Assembly: GCA_003151475.1 (NCBI GenBank)
Contig: PLXQ01000042.1
Location: 32,725 to 96,724 of the forward strand
Origin: Acidimicrobiaceae bacterium
GTDB taxonomy: Bacteria > Actinomycetota > Acidimicrobiia > Acidimicrobiales > UBA8190
Direction of reading: 5' to 3'
Length of the DNA: 64,000 nt
Shown: piece by piece, positions 1 to 8,124 of the stretch
Position numbering within the stretch: position 1 is the stretch's first letter
How the letters are laid out: every line of letters starts with the position of its first letter
The notes under the pieces: generated by a model
The model's database searches: none
What the model was told of the DNA's origin: nothing
Seen by the model: only the letters and a program-made list of their open reading frames with translations
Translations under genes and position numbers: made by a program

Positions 1-2
1 TC

Positions 3-518
3 GGCCGACGGCGGGTCTGGATCACGGGGGTGACGGACCATCCGCACGGTGCCTGGGTTACCCAACAGGCAAGAAACGTCACCGGCGACCTCGAGGACGA
101 CGGCGTCAAGGTCGAGTTCCTCCTCCGTGACCGTGACACGAAATACGTCTCGAGCTTCGACACCGTCTTCACCGGTGCCGGTGTTCAGGTGCTCCGTACG
201 CCGTTTCGGACCCCGAATGCCAACGCCCACGCCGAGAGGTTCGTAAGAACAGTCAGGGCCGAATGCCTCGACCACCTGCTGATCGTGAACGCACGCCATC
301 TGGAACGGGTACTGCGTACCTATCTGCGCCATTACAACGGCCATCGCCCTCATCAAGGCATCTCCCAGGAGATCCCGGGAGCCGGTTCAGGGACTCGGTT
401 GACGGCGTCTCCGTCCTCTCTCGGCGATTCCGACCAGCCCCACTCACGCTGTTTCCCTCGAATTCATCGATATGACCGACTGGGCGGTCTCATCCATGAG
501 TATGAACTTGTCGCATGA
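3..518 (+). CDS. Transposase, integrase-core (rve/DDE) type, 5' end outside window
   Basis: The frame is open from the window edge, so this is the C-terminal part of a longer protein; the GTG at 30 is probably internal. The protein reads as a retroviral-type integrase core. The second catalytic Asp is in 'LLRDRDTKY', the catalytic Glu is in 'NAHAERFVRT', and 'YLRHYNGHRPHQG' is typical of transposases in this superfamily. The tail '..YDRLGGLIHEYELVA' is the usual C-terminus of actinobacterial members, so the 3' end appears intact. It would catalyse strand transfer of an insertion sequence. It sits in the tRNA-Gly-linked element and may be a passenger IS. The exact IS family (IS3- or IS481-like) cannot be fixed without the N-terminus. 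Confidence 0.8.
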   Translation, partial: GRRRVWITGVTDHPHGAWVTQQARNVTGDLEDDGVKVEFLLRDRDTKYVSSFDTVFTGAGVQVLRTPFRTPNANAHAERFVRTVRAECLDHLLIVNARHLERVLRTYLRHYNGHRPHQGISQEIPGAGSGTRLTASPSSLGDSDQPHSRCFPRIHRYDRLGGLIHEYELVA

Positions 519-785
519 CGGCTCCGGATCGAGTTTTCGGACTCTACGGGCTATGTGCTCACTGTCCAGGTTGTCGACATCTCTTATCGCCGCCCTGCAG
601 CAACCAAAATGTGATGGTCTATTGGTGATTGTCGCAAAGAACTGCTTCACCTTACGTTTTGGAGAACGCTCATCGCCAGACCCTTGGGCGAGCGGCTCAG
701 ACGTCGTTCCGTCCTTCAGGTGCTCGCGACCGCCGACAAGCTTGATTCTGCAGAGACCCGCTGCCTTGGGTTGAGCGCTCTCTTT

Positions 786-1994
786 TCAAAGTTCCAACGC
801 GGCGATTGCCTTGCGCTTCTCGACTCCAGTTCGGCCGTCATAATGAAGCCGGAGAGTAGCTTCACTGTTGCCAAGGATGTCAGCAACCGTCCTGTAAGAC
901 TCACCGGCATCGAGCATGGCCGTCGCCACGTAGTGCCTGAGATCTAGGAGAGTCAAGGATGAGTTGCCCCGATGCTGCGCCCAGCGGTGGCTGAGCGCGT
1001 CGGGACGGAGCGGATCCACGCCATCTGAATCGCCAGCAAAGACATAGGCCTTTGCCGGCGGTGGTTTGCCGAAAAGCTCTTGGTAGCGATCCGCTTGACG
1101 GTGCAGGGCGGCTGAAGCCGCCTCGGTCAGGGGGACGTCGCGCCAGTCAGACCGCTTGGTTGGCTTGCGGACTACTCCTACGCCCGGTCCGCCGTCGCTA
1201 ATCGCCGCAGATATGTGAATCTCGTTGGCCGCCAGATGCACGTCAGCCCATTTGAGACCAAGAACTTCTCCTGTGCGCATGCCCGTACTGGCGAGGACGG
1301 TCGCCAAATCGGCGATTTGTGTATCCTTCGCGGACACGCTCTCGAGAACAGCCCTTACGTCAACCTCAGTCGGCGCGAATGGCTTCGTGCGCACTGACTT
1401 TGGGCGCACAGCATCCTTGGAGGGATTCGCATCGATCAATCCCCGCTTGCGGGCCAGCTCGAGCGCTCGTGTCAGCACGGTCCCGCAACGCCGAATCCAG
1501 TCAGGCCCCCGACCCGACTTTCGCATGGCGCCATAGAGATGCTCGATGTCCTGCCACGACAGGCGACTCAAGGGAAGTGCCCCGAATACCCGCCCGTCAG
1601 GGAGCTCCATCGACGCCATCACCCTGATCGCCGAGCGCGTCGTGGCCAGGGTCTTTGGCGCCAACTCAAGGGACCCTCCCTCTGCCGTCTGCTGGTAAAG
1701 CTCAAGTGCGGCCCTCACCGACCGGACGCTGGTTCCCCCGGTCGGAAGACGCCTTTCATGATCGGCCACCCTTAGACGCGAAAGTGCGATCTCAGCATCC
1801 GCTTTCGATCCATGTACGTATCGCGAGACTCGCCTGCGGCGACCACTGACAGGGTCCCTGGCCACCTCGACGTCGACGCGCCATACGCCGTCCCTGATTG
1901 CAAAGACGCCGCCACTCCCACGCTTCCGAGTCCTCTGGCGTTGGGAGCCATTGATAACGCCTTGTGGAGGTTTGCCTTGGATTCCCCGACTCAT
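786..1994 (-). CDS. Tyrosine recombinase (site-specific integrase) of a tRNA-Gly-linked element
   Basis: A 402-residue phage-type integrase. The N-terminus (about 25-75) is an AP2-like arm-binding domain ('GGVFAIRDGVWRVDVEV'), followed by a SAM-like core-binding domain (about 90-190) and the catalytic domain. Catalytic residues visible are Arg in 'STGMRTGEVLGL' (about R240), Arg in 'LDLRHY', and the Tyr nucleophile in 'LHYDG' (about Y385). Two positions that are normally His look replaced: the H of HxLR is L ('LLDLRHY') and the H of LGH is N ('ILGNSEA'). The gene points away from the tRNA-Gly 3' end, as expected for an integrase at attL. Its ATG overlaps the stop of the upstream small gene (ATGA), implying translational coupling. 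Confidence 0.9.
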   Translation of the reverse strand: MSRGIQGKPPQGVINGSQRQRTRKRGSGGVFAIRDGVWRVDVEVARDPVSGRRRRVSRYVHGSKADAEIALSRLRVADHERRLPTGGTSVRSVRAALELYQQTAEGGSLELAPKTLATTRSAIRVMASMELPDGRVFGALPLSRLSWQDIEHLYGAMRKSGRGPDWIRRCGTVLTRALELARKRGLIDANPSKDAVRPKSVRTKPFAPTEVDVRAVLESVSAKDTQIADLATVLASTGMRTGEVLGLKWADVHLAANEIHISAAISDGGPGVGVVRKPTKRSDWRDVPLTEAASAALHRQADRYQELFGKPPPAKAYVFAGDSDGVDPLRPDALSHRWAQHRGNSSLTLLDLRHYVATAMLDAGESYRTVADILGNSEATLRLHYDGRTGVEKRKAIAALEL

Positions 1995-2320
1995 CGAACC
2001 CTCCGACGAAGGCGATCAGCGATTGCCAGACAAATCTCCTCGGAGACCGAGACCCCGTCAGCCTCTGCTGCTTGCCTGAGAGCGAGGCTCAGATTGACGG
2101 GGAGCCGAACCCCCAGCACCTCGATCTCAGGGCGGTTACCGGACCGAAGATCTGAGAGGACCTGTTCCGCTTCTCGGCGTGTTCCCCGAACAGTCTTCGA
2201 GACCCGGCGTCTCGGTTGTCCAGGTGCGTGCGGCAGCTCGATGTCGACGCGCCAAGCACCGTGATCGACACGGACGATGCCTCCAGTTCCCCGTTCTCGG
2301 CGTTGCCGAGAATTCGCCAC
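1991..2320 (-). CDS. Small arm-domain plus ribbon-helix-helix protein coupled to the integrase
   Basis: GTG start at 2320 is chosen because a strong Shine-Dalgarno (GGAGG) lies 6 bases upstream; the frame is open further, to a TTG at 2401. The 109-residue product has two parts. Residues about 8-55 ('GTGGIVRVDHGAWRVDIEL') closely resemble the arm-binding N-terminus of the adjacent integrase. Residues about 65-109 ('GVRLPVNLSLALRQAAEADG', then 'VSVSEEICLAIADRLRR') read as a ribbon-helix-helix DNA-binding unit. It ends inside the integrase start codon, so the two are co-translated. I infer a regulator of integrase expression or of recombination direction, perhaps competing for arm sites. No characterised homologue is recalled. 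Confidence 0.7.
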   Translation of the reverse strand: MANSRQRRERGTGGIVRVDHGAWRVDIELPHAPGQPRRRVSKTVRGTRREAEQVLSDLRSGNRPEIEVLGVRLPVNLSLALRQAAEADGVSVSEEICLAIADRLRRRVR

Positions 2321-2360
2321 ACTCCGCCTCCAAGTAGTCCAACCGCCATCAGAACAGACG

Positions 2361-2385
2361 CTTGGTATAGCAACTTGGTATAGCA
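2361..2385. repeat. Two tandem 12-bp direct repeats upstream of the int operon
   Basis: CTTGGTATAGCA occurs at 2361-2372 and again at 2374-2385, a 13-bp period. The pair lies about 40 bp upstream of the arm/RHH start and about 58 bp from the tRNA-Gly 3' end. Such spacing fits integrase arm-type sites or an operator for the ribbon-helix-helix protein. The repeat itself is seen directly; the role is inferred. Confidence 0.7.
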
Positions 2386-2407
2386 GCGGGTAGGGTCGCA
2401 AACCTAA

Positions 2408-2429
2408 TCAGATCGTAAAGTGCATCTGA
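2408..2429. repeat. Short inverted repeat next to the tRNA-Gly 3' end
   Basis: TCAGAT (2408-2413) and ATCTGA (2424-2429) form a 6-bp inverted repeat with a 10-bp spacer. It lies 14 bp outside the encoded CCA of tRNA-Gly, between the tandem repeats and the tRNA. It could be part of the attachment site or a weak hairpin after the tRNA; six-base arms can also arise by chance. Confidence 0.3.
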
Positions 2430-2442
2430 CCAGGACTTTCTT

Positions 2443-2518
2443 TGGAGCGGACGACGGGATTCGAACCCGCGACCCTCACCTTGGCAAGGTGATGCTCTAC
2501 CAGCTGAGCCACGTCCGC
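2443..2518 (-). tRNA. tRNA-Gly (anticodon GCC)
   Basis: A 76-base cloverleaf on the minus strand. The acceptor pairs GCGGACG with CGTCCGC, the discriminator is T and CCA is encoded. The anticodon stem-loop is CACCTTGCCAAGGTG with anticodon GCC, and the T-loop contains GTTCGAATC. The 3' end faces the integrase gene, making this the probable attachment site of the element to its left. A -10-like TAGACT (minus strand) lies 13 bases upstream. Confidence 0.97.
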
Positions 2519-2531
2519 CTGTTCGGGGGGC

Positions 2532-2537
2532 AGTCTA
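2532..2537 (-). promoter_or_regulatory. -10 box of tRNA-Gly
   Basis: TAGACT on the minus strand (TAnnnT form) ends 13 bases before the tRNA 5' end. The same spacing is seen before tRNA-Leu at 36206. No convincing -35 was identified. Confidence 0.45.
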
Positions 2538-2607
2538 TCAACGACTCAGAAGTGACCTGGGTCGTTGTCGGTCTTCTTCGGCCACGACCGGAGCGGTGGG
2601 AGATCGA

Positions 2608-4050
2608 TCAGGCCCAGTGGCCCCCGGAGCGGACGGCCGCCTTCACGAGCTGGCCGAGAGCCTCGGAGACCTGGTGGGCGAGGTGGTCCACCTCCGGCAC
2701 GAGGTCACGGCATCCGAGGATCCCGACGTACAGGGTGCCGGTGTAGCTGATCACGGTGATGTTGAGGCCGACGCCGTCGGCCAGGGGGCCCACCGGGTAG
2801 AGAGCGACCAATCGTGCACCGGCGCACCAGAGCGCGACATCGGGCCCGGCGATGTTTGACACGAGAACGTTGAAAAGCGCGGGCACGTGATCGAAGAGTC
2901 GCAGATTTCCTGCCAGCCGGGCCACGCGGGAGGCGAGGGCAGGAACGGCCAGCTGCGCCCAGTCCCGCAAGAGATCCTCCGAGAGCAGCCGGGCCTGCTC
3001 TTTGGCCAACCGGGTGCCCGAGGAGATCACCCGCAGCCGCTCGACCGGGTCGGCCACGGTGGTGGCGAGCGAAACCAACATGGCGTGCACCTTGTTGCCG
3101 AGCACACCGGCGTCGGCGGACGTCCGGGTGGACATGGGGACCATGGCCACGAGGGGATCAGCGAGAACCTCCCCGCGCTCGGCCAGCAGTCGCCGCAGGC
3201 CGCCGGCGACACAGGCCAGGACGACGTCGTTGACGGTGCCGCCGAAGGCGTGGCGCACTGTCTGGACGTCCTCCAGGGACGCCTGGAGGAATGCGAAACG
3301 GCGGTGGGCCGAGATAGCGCCGTTGAGCGATGTGCGCGGAGCGCGAAAAGGCGCCGGCGGCGGATCGATGCCGTCCTCCTCGCGCAGGCGGCGGTTGCGC
3401 TCCGACAGTCCTCGTATGGCACCCACCGTGCGGTGCAGAGCCGAGGCCGCCCGCTCGGGCTGGCGTGTCAACGACGACAGGGCCCCGGTCACCAGCTCGC
3501 GTTCGCTCGGCAGCTCTTCGGGCTGCCATCGACTATTGGGTGCCGGCACCACGCGCGGCTTCGGACCGAGGTCGAAGAAGGCGGCGAGCACCTCCGCCCC
3601 CGAGGCTCCGTCTATGGCGGCGTGGTGCAGCTTCACCACGATGGCGAAGTGGCCGGACTCGAGTCCCTCCACCACATGCATTTCCCACAGCGGGCGATCG
3701 AGGTCGAGTGGACGACCGGCCACCTCGCCCACGAAGGCCGAGAGCTCGCCCGGTCCGCCGGGGGCGGGCACACTCGATCGGCGCAGGTGGTAGTCCAGAT
3801 CGAATTCCGGGTCCTCCACCCATACCGGGTGGTGGAGACCGAAGGGCACCCGGACGGCGCGCCGGCGCAAGGCCGGCACCAGATGGAGCCGCTCGGTGAC
3901 GACCCGGCGGACGCCTGCGAAGAAGAGCGCCGGCTCGTCGGCCGTGGGCGACTCCGGTTCGAAGATCATCACGGCCGACACGTGCAGACGCATGGTGGCT
4001 GTCTCCATGGCCAGGAAGCTGGCATCGAGACCGCTCAGACGTTCCACCAC
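2608..4050 (-). CDS. WS/DGAT family wax ester synthase / diacylglycerol O-acyltransferase
   Basis: A 480-residue acyltransferase of the WS/DGAT family, which joins acyl-CoA to fatty alcohols or diacylglycerol to make storage lipids on the inner face of the membrane. The N-terminus 'RLSGLDASFL' is the family signature start, and the active-site motif HHAAIDG lies at residues 142-148. The C-terminal WES_acyltransf region ('NVLVSNIAGP', 'GLNITVISYTGTLYVG') is complete and the length is typical. It stands between tRNA-Gly and dut on the same strand as dut, 27 bases downstream of it. Whether wax esters or triacylglycerol are the main product cannot be told from sequence. Confidence 0.95.
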   Translation of the reverse strand: MVERLSGLDASFLAMETATMRLHVSAVMIFEPESPTADEPALFFAGVRRVVTERLHLVPALRRRAVRVPFGLHHPVWVEDPEFDLDYHLRRSSVPAPGGPGELSAFVGEVAGRPLDLDRPLWEMHVVEGLESGHFAIVVKLHHAAIDGASGAEVLAAFFDLGPKPRVVPAPNSRWQPEELPSERELVTGALSSLTRQPERAASALHRTVGAIRGLSERNRRLREEDGIDPPPAPFRAPRTSLNGAISAHRRFAFLQASLEDVQTVRHAFGGTVNDVVLACVAGGLRRLLAERGEVLADPLVAMVPMSTRTSADAGVLGNKVHAMLVSLATTVADPVERLRVISSGTRLAKEQARLLSEDLLRDWAQLAVPALASRVARLAGNLRLFDHVPALFNVLVSNIAGPDVALWCAGARLVALYPVGPLADGVGLNITVISYTGTLYVGILGCRDLVPEVDHLAHQVSEALGQLVKAAVRSGGHWA

Positions 4051-4077
4051 TGGATACTCCGTGACCGGCGCCGGTGC

Positions 4078-4521
4078 CTACCGGCCCGTGTGGCCGAAGC
4101 CGCCGAGCCCCCGGGTGCTGGCGGGGAGCTGTCCCGTGTCGGTCTCGGAAAATTTCGCCTCTTCGATGGCCTGGATGACAAGTTGCGCGATCCGGTCACC
4201 CCGCTTGACCTCATAGGGCCGTGACGGGTCGGTGTTGACGAGCAGGACACGCAACTCGTCGCGGTAGCCGGCGTCGATCAGCCCCGGTGTGTTGAGGCAG
4301 GTGACTCCGTGGCGCAGGGCGAGCCCACTACGGGGAAGGACGAACCCGGCGTATCCCGGCGGTAGGGCCATGGCCACGCCGGTGGGCACGAGCGCCCGGC
4401 CTCCGGCCGGTCCGAGCACGGCGTCTTCACGCGCGTAGAGGTCGGCGCCGGCGTCACCGTGGTGTGCGTAGGACGGGACGGGTAGGTCGGGATCGAGCCG
4501 GACGAGCGGGACCTCGAGCAC
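4078..4521 (-). CDS. dut: dUTP diphosphatase
   Basis: A 147-residue trimeric-type dUTPase hydrolysing dUTP to dUMP and pyrophosphate, keeping uracil out of DNA and feeding dTMP synthesis. The five family motifs are visible: 'DAGADLYA' (motif 1), 'LPRSGLALRHG' (motifs 2/3), 'GLIDAGYRDEL' with the catalytic Asp, 'RGDRIAQLVI' (motif 4) and the flexible C-terminal 'RGLGGFGHTGR' (motif 5). Length is normal. It lies divergent from orn. Confidence 0.97.
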   Translation of the reverse strand: MLEVPLVRLDPDLPVPSYAHHGDAGADLYAREDAVLGPAGGRALVPTGVAMALPPGYAGFVLPRSGLALRHGVTCLNTPGLIDAGYRDELRVLLVNTDPSRPYEVKRGDRIAQLVIQAIEEAKFSETDTGQLPASTRGLGGFGHTGR

Positions 4522-4589
4522 GGGGCGACCCTACCCGGCCGACGCCGGTCCCTGCCTGGGCCGGCTCAGGTGCGATCCCGGGGAACAGT

Positions 4590-4595
4590 TAGCAT
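4590..4595 (+). promoter_or_regulatory. -10 box for a leaderless orn transcript
   Basis: TAGCAT lies 7 bases before the GTG at 4603 with no Shine-Dalgarno between. This is the actinobacterial leaderless pattern and supports 4603 over the in-frame GTG at 4570. Confidence 0.5.
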
Positions 4596-4602
4596 CGCCT
4601 GC

Positions 4603-5148
4603 GTGCTCGTATGGATGGACCTGGAGATGACCGGCCTCGACCCGGCGCGCCACACCATCGTCGAGATCGCCACCCTGGTCACCGACGACGACCTGACGGT
4701 GCTGGCCGAGGGTCCGGACCTGGTGATCCACGCCGACGCCGAGGCCCTGGCCAAGATGGATGATTTCGTCCGGAAGATGCACACGAGGTCGGGGCTGCTC
4801 GAGGCCATGGAAGCGTCCACCCTCAGCCTGGCCGACGCCGGCCGACAGACCCTCGAGTTCATCCGGGCGCACGTCCCCGAGCAGCGCACCGTGCCCCTGT
4901 GTGGCAACTCGATCGGGACCGATCGTCGCTTCCTCGACGCCCAGCTGCCTGACATCGAGAACTGGCTCCACTACCGGTCGGTGGACGTTTCCACCGTGAA
5001 GGAGCTGTGCCGGCGGTGGTACCCCGACGTCTACGCCAACGCCCCGGCCAAGGGAACGGCACACCGGGCTCTGGAGGACATCCAGGAATCGCTGGCCGAA
5101 CTCGCCTATTACCGCGACGCCATCTTCGTGAAAAAAGGACAGCCATGA
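4603..5148 (+). CDS. orn: Oligoribonuclease (3'-5' exoribonuclease, DEDDh family)
   Basis: Degrades 2-5 nt RNA and linear di-nucleotides such as pGpG to mononucleotides. The GTG start at 4603 gives 'MLVWMDLEMTGLDP', matching the usual N-terminus; GTG at 4570 would add 11 residues. DEDDh residues are visible: 'DLEMTGLD' (ExoI), 'GNSIGTDRRFLD' (ExoII), and 'AHRALEDIQES' with catalytic His and Asp (ExoIII). Length (181) is typical. Its stop overlaps the start of the aldo-keto reductase gene (ATGA at 5145-5148), so the two are probably co-translated. Since pGpG is an Orn substrate, it may complete turnover started by the EAL protein at 57687. Confidence 0.97.
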   Translation: MLVWMDLEMTGLDPARHTIVEIATLVTDDDLTVLAEGPDLVIHADAEALAKMDDFVRKMHTRSGLLEAMEASTLSLADAGRQTLEFIRAHVPEQRTVPLCGNSIGTDRRFLDAQLPDIENWLHYRSVDVSTVKELCRRWYPDVYANAPAKGTAHRALEDIQESLAELAYYRDAIFVKKGQP

Positions 5149-6197
5149 AACTCCGCACTCTGGGTCACACAGGTATGCACGTCTCTCCTCTCTGCCTGGG
5201 CGCCATGATGTTCGGCGCCTGGGGGAACTCCGACCCCGAGGACTGCGTCCGGATCATCCATGCGGCGCTCGACGCCGGCATCAACTTCGTCGACACCGCC
5301 GATGTGTACTCCGCCGGGGAGTCCGAGGAGATCGTGGCCAAGGCCCTGGCCGGTGGGCGACGCGACAACGTGATACTGGCCACCAAGTTCCATGCCCCTA
5401 TGGGAGCCGACGCCAATATGACCGGGAACTCGCGGCGGTGGATCATCCGCGAGGTCGAGAACAGCCTGCGCCGATTGCGGACTGACTGGATCGATCTGTA
5501 TCAGGTCCACCGACCGGATCCGACATGTGACATCGACGACACGCTGGGGGCGCTGTCCGACCTCGTGCACCAGGGCAAGGTGCGGGCCATCGGCTCCTCG
5601 ACGTTCCCCGGCGATCTGATCGTCGAAGCGCAATGGGTGGCCGAGCGTCGGCACCGGGAGCGCTTCGTGTGCGAGCAGCCCCCATACTCGATCCTGGCCC
5701 GGGGGATCGAGACCGAGGTGCTCCCCGCCTGCCAGCGTTATGCGATGGGTGTGATCGTGTGGAGCCCGCTGAACGGGGGATGGCTCACCGGCCGCTACCG
5801 CAAGGACGCTCCGCTGCCCGAGGGCGGCCGGGCCAGCCGGATGCCCTCGCGCTACGACCCCAAGCGGCCGCAGGTGACGGCCAAGCTCGAGGCCATCGAA
5901 GCCCTCATCCCCGTGGCCGAGGATGCCGGCGTGTCACTCGGCCACATGGCCCTCGCCTTCTCCCTCACCCATCCGGCCGTTACCTCGGCCATCATCGGCC
6001 CGCGGACGATGGAGCAGATGGTCGACGCCCTCGGCGCTATCGACGTGGCGCTGTCGGACGAGACCCTCGACCGGATCGACGCCGTGGTCGCTCCCGGAGT
6101 CACCCTTGACCCCGAAGACCGGGGATGGACACCGCCGTGGGTGTCCGAGGCCTGGCGCCGGCGCCGCCCGCCCGCCATCCGGAGCTCGGCCGACTGA
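5145..6197 (+). CDS. Aldo/keto reductase
   Basis: A 350-residue NADPH-dependent aldo/keto reductase (AKR, TIM barrel). The start at 5145 overlaps the orn stop and is preceded by an AGGA ribosome site; the open frame reaches back to 5007 inside orn but that part is a shadow. The catalytic tetrad is Asp50 and Tyr55 ('VDTADVY'), Lys81 ('ATKFH') and His122 ('YQVHRPD'). The C-terminal cofactor segment 'SAIIGPRTMEQM' is present. The substrate is unknown. It leads a same-strand run with the acyl-CoA synthetase and SDR that follow. Confidence 0.93.
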   Translation: MKLRTLGHTGMHVSPLCLGAMMFGAWGNSDPEDCVRIIHAALDAGINFVDTADVYSAGESEEIVAKALAGGRRDNVILATKFHAPMGADANMTGNSRRWIIREVENSLRRLRTDWIDLYQVHRPDPTCDIDDTLGALSDLVHQGKVRAIGSSTFPGDLIVEAQWVAERRHRERFVCEQPPYSILARGIETEVLPACQRYAMGVIVWSPLNGGWLTGRYRKDAPLPEGGRASRMPSRYDPKRPQVTAKLEAIEALIPVAEDAGVSLGHMALAFSLTHPAVTSAIIGPRTMEQMVDALGAIDVALSDETLDRIDAVVAPGVTLDPEDRGWTPPWVSEAWRRRRPPAIRSSAD

Positions 6198-6351
6198 ACA
6201 GCCCGACAGACCAACCCGACTGATTCGTCGGACGTACTCACCCCGACTGACCCGTCCCGCATGCGGCCCCAGCCGGCTGCGCCCCCGGGTCCGCCGCTCA
6301 ACCGGGCGGCGGCCACCACCATCAGTGAACGAGACCCAGGAAAGGAACGTC

Positions 6352-8124
6352 ATGTCGCCTACGGCGCCGATGTCGATCGAGGAGGCGAACCGCACCCTCA
6401 CGGCCCCGGGACAGATGTTCGAGATGGAGGACGTCGACATCCGCGGAGTGGTCACCCGGGTGTGGAAGAACGCCCCCGCCGGACTGGGCGCCATTCTCGA
6501 GCTGTCGCGGAGCCACGGCGACAAGGACTATCTCGTCTATGAGGACGAACGGACGACGTTCGAGGAGAACTACCGGATGTCGGGCACCGTGGCCCGGGCC
6601 CTGCGGGAGCGCTTCGGGGTGGAGACGGGCGATCGGGTCTCCATCGTGATGCGCAACCTGCCCGAATGGGCTGTGGCTTTCTGGGCCACGGCCGCCGCCG
6701 GGGCGGTGACCGTGCCGCTGAACGCGTGGTGGACAGGAGCCGAGCTCGAGTACGGGCTCCATGACTCGGGCACCGCCGTCGCCTTCGTGGACACAGAGAG
6801 GCTGGGCCGCCTGCGCCCGCACTTCGAGGCCCTGCCGAACCTGCGCGCCGTGGTGGTGACCAACGAGGACCGTGGGTCCGAGCACGATCTGCCCGAGTGT
6901 TCGGTGCCGGTGATCAGATTCTCCGAGCTGGTGGGCGAAGGGAGCGCCGACGGGGCGGTGACCTTGCCCGAGGTGGAGCTCGCCCCCGAGGACGACGCCA
7001 CCATCTTCTACACGTCGGGGACTACGGGGAAGCCCAAGGGGGCGGTGGGCACGCACCGGAACATGGCCACGAACCTGATGAGCCTGTACTTCTTGAACGC
7101 CCGGGCCTCGATCCGCCGCAGCACGGGGCCGGGCGACGGCGCCGGCGTGGACGGCAACGCCTACCTGCTGTCGGTGCCGCTGTTCCACGCCACCGGGTGC
7201 CACTCCATCTTGGTGGCCAACACCGCGGCGGGGAACAAGCTGGTGATGATGCACCACTGGAACCCCGAACGGGCCCTGGAGCTGATCGAACGGGAGCGGA
7301 TCACCACCTTCGGGGGCGTGCCGGCCATGGCCATGCAGGTGATCGATTCCCCCGACTTCACCCGGCGCGACACCTCATCGGTGCGTTCGGTGGCCTACGG
7401 CGGGGCCCCGGCCCCACCCGATCTCGTGCGGCGGATCAAGGAGCACTTCCCCGTGGGATCGCCCTCCAACGGCTACGGGCTGACCGAGACGTCGTCGGTC
7501 ACCACCATGAACGTGGGCGACGACTATGTCCGCAAGCCCGACAGCGTGGGGCCGCCCGTTCCCGTGTGCGACGTGGCCGTGGTGCCCGATGGTTTCGAGG
7601 GCCCCGAGCCGACGGCCGAGATGGCGTCCGGACCCGACGTGGTGGGCGAGCTGTGGATCAAGGGCCCGAACATCGTGCGGGGCTACTGGAACAAGCCCGA
7701 GGCCACGGCCGCCTCGTTCACCCGGGGATGGCTGCATTCGGGCGATATCGCCCGGGTCGACGAGGAAGGCTTCGTGCACATCGTCGACCGGGCCAAGGAC
7801 ATGATCATCCGGGGCGGCGAGAACGTCTACGGCGTGGAAGTCGAGGCCGCTCTGTTCGAGCACCCCGCCGTGGCCGACTGCGCCGTGATCGGTGTCCCGC
7901 ACCCGGTGCTGGGCGAAGAGGTGGGCGCCGCCATCGTCCTGCGCCCGGGAACCACGGTCACCGCCGAAGAGCTGAGCCGGTTCGCCCGCGAGCGTCTGGC
8001 GTCGTTCATGGTCCCCGCCCATTTCTGGTTCTTATCCGAGCCGCTGCCCCGCAATCCCCAGGGGAAGGCGCTCAAACGTGAACTGCGAAGCACGCTCGTC
8101 GGCGACATGCCGGTGATCCCGTGA
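6352..8124 (+). CDS. AMP-dependent acyl-CoA synthetase (ANL superfamily)
   Basis: A 590-residue ATP-dependent acyl-CoA ligase. The ATG at 6352 follows an AGGAAAGGA ribosome site. The upstream open frame from 5923 overlaps the aldo/keto reductase and is rejected. Motifs are the P-loop 'YTSGTTGKPKG', 'YGLTETS', the hinge and A8 region 'DRAKDMIIRGGENVYG', and the catalytic Lys in 'RNPQGKALKREL'. It activates a carboxylic acid, probably a fatty, aromatic or steroid-derived acid, for entry into CoA-linked metabolism. Its stop overlaps the GTG of the following SDR (GTGA), so they form an operon. The exact substrate cannot be inferred. Confidence 0.95.
   Translation: MSPTAPMSIEEANRTLTAPGQMFEMEDVDIRGVVTRVWKNAPAGLGAILELSRSHGDKDYLVYEDERTTFEENYRMSGTVARALRERFGVETGDRVSIVMRNLPEWAVAFWATAAAGAVTVPLNAWWTGAELEYGLHDSGTAVAFVDTERLGRLRPHFEALPNLRAVVVTNEDRGSEHDLPECSVPVIRFSELVGEGSADGAVTLPEVELAPEDDATIFYTSGTTGKPKGAVGTHRNMATNLMSLYFLNARASIRRSTGPGDGAGVDGNAYLLSVPLFHATGCHSILVANTAAGNKLVMMHHWNPERALELIERERITTFGGVPAMAMQVIDSPDFTRRDTSSVRSVAYGGAPAPPDLVRRIKEHFPVGSPSNGYGLTETSSVTTMNVGDDYVRKPDSVGPPVPVCDVAVVPDGFEGPEPTAEMASGPDVVGELWIKGPNIVRGYWNKPEATAASFTRGWLHSGDIARVDEEGFVHIVDRAKDMIIRGGENVYGVEVEAALFEHPAVADCAVIGVPHPVLGEEVGAAIVLRPGTTVTAEELSRFARERLASFMVPAHFWFLSEPLPRNPQGKALKRELRSTLVGDMPVIP

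Noticed and set aside
2887..4224. A 445-codon plus-strand frame opposite the WS/DGAT and dut genes
   Set aside because: A high-GC antisense shadow spanning two well-supported genes, with no recognisable domain.
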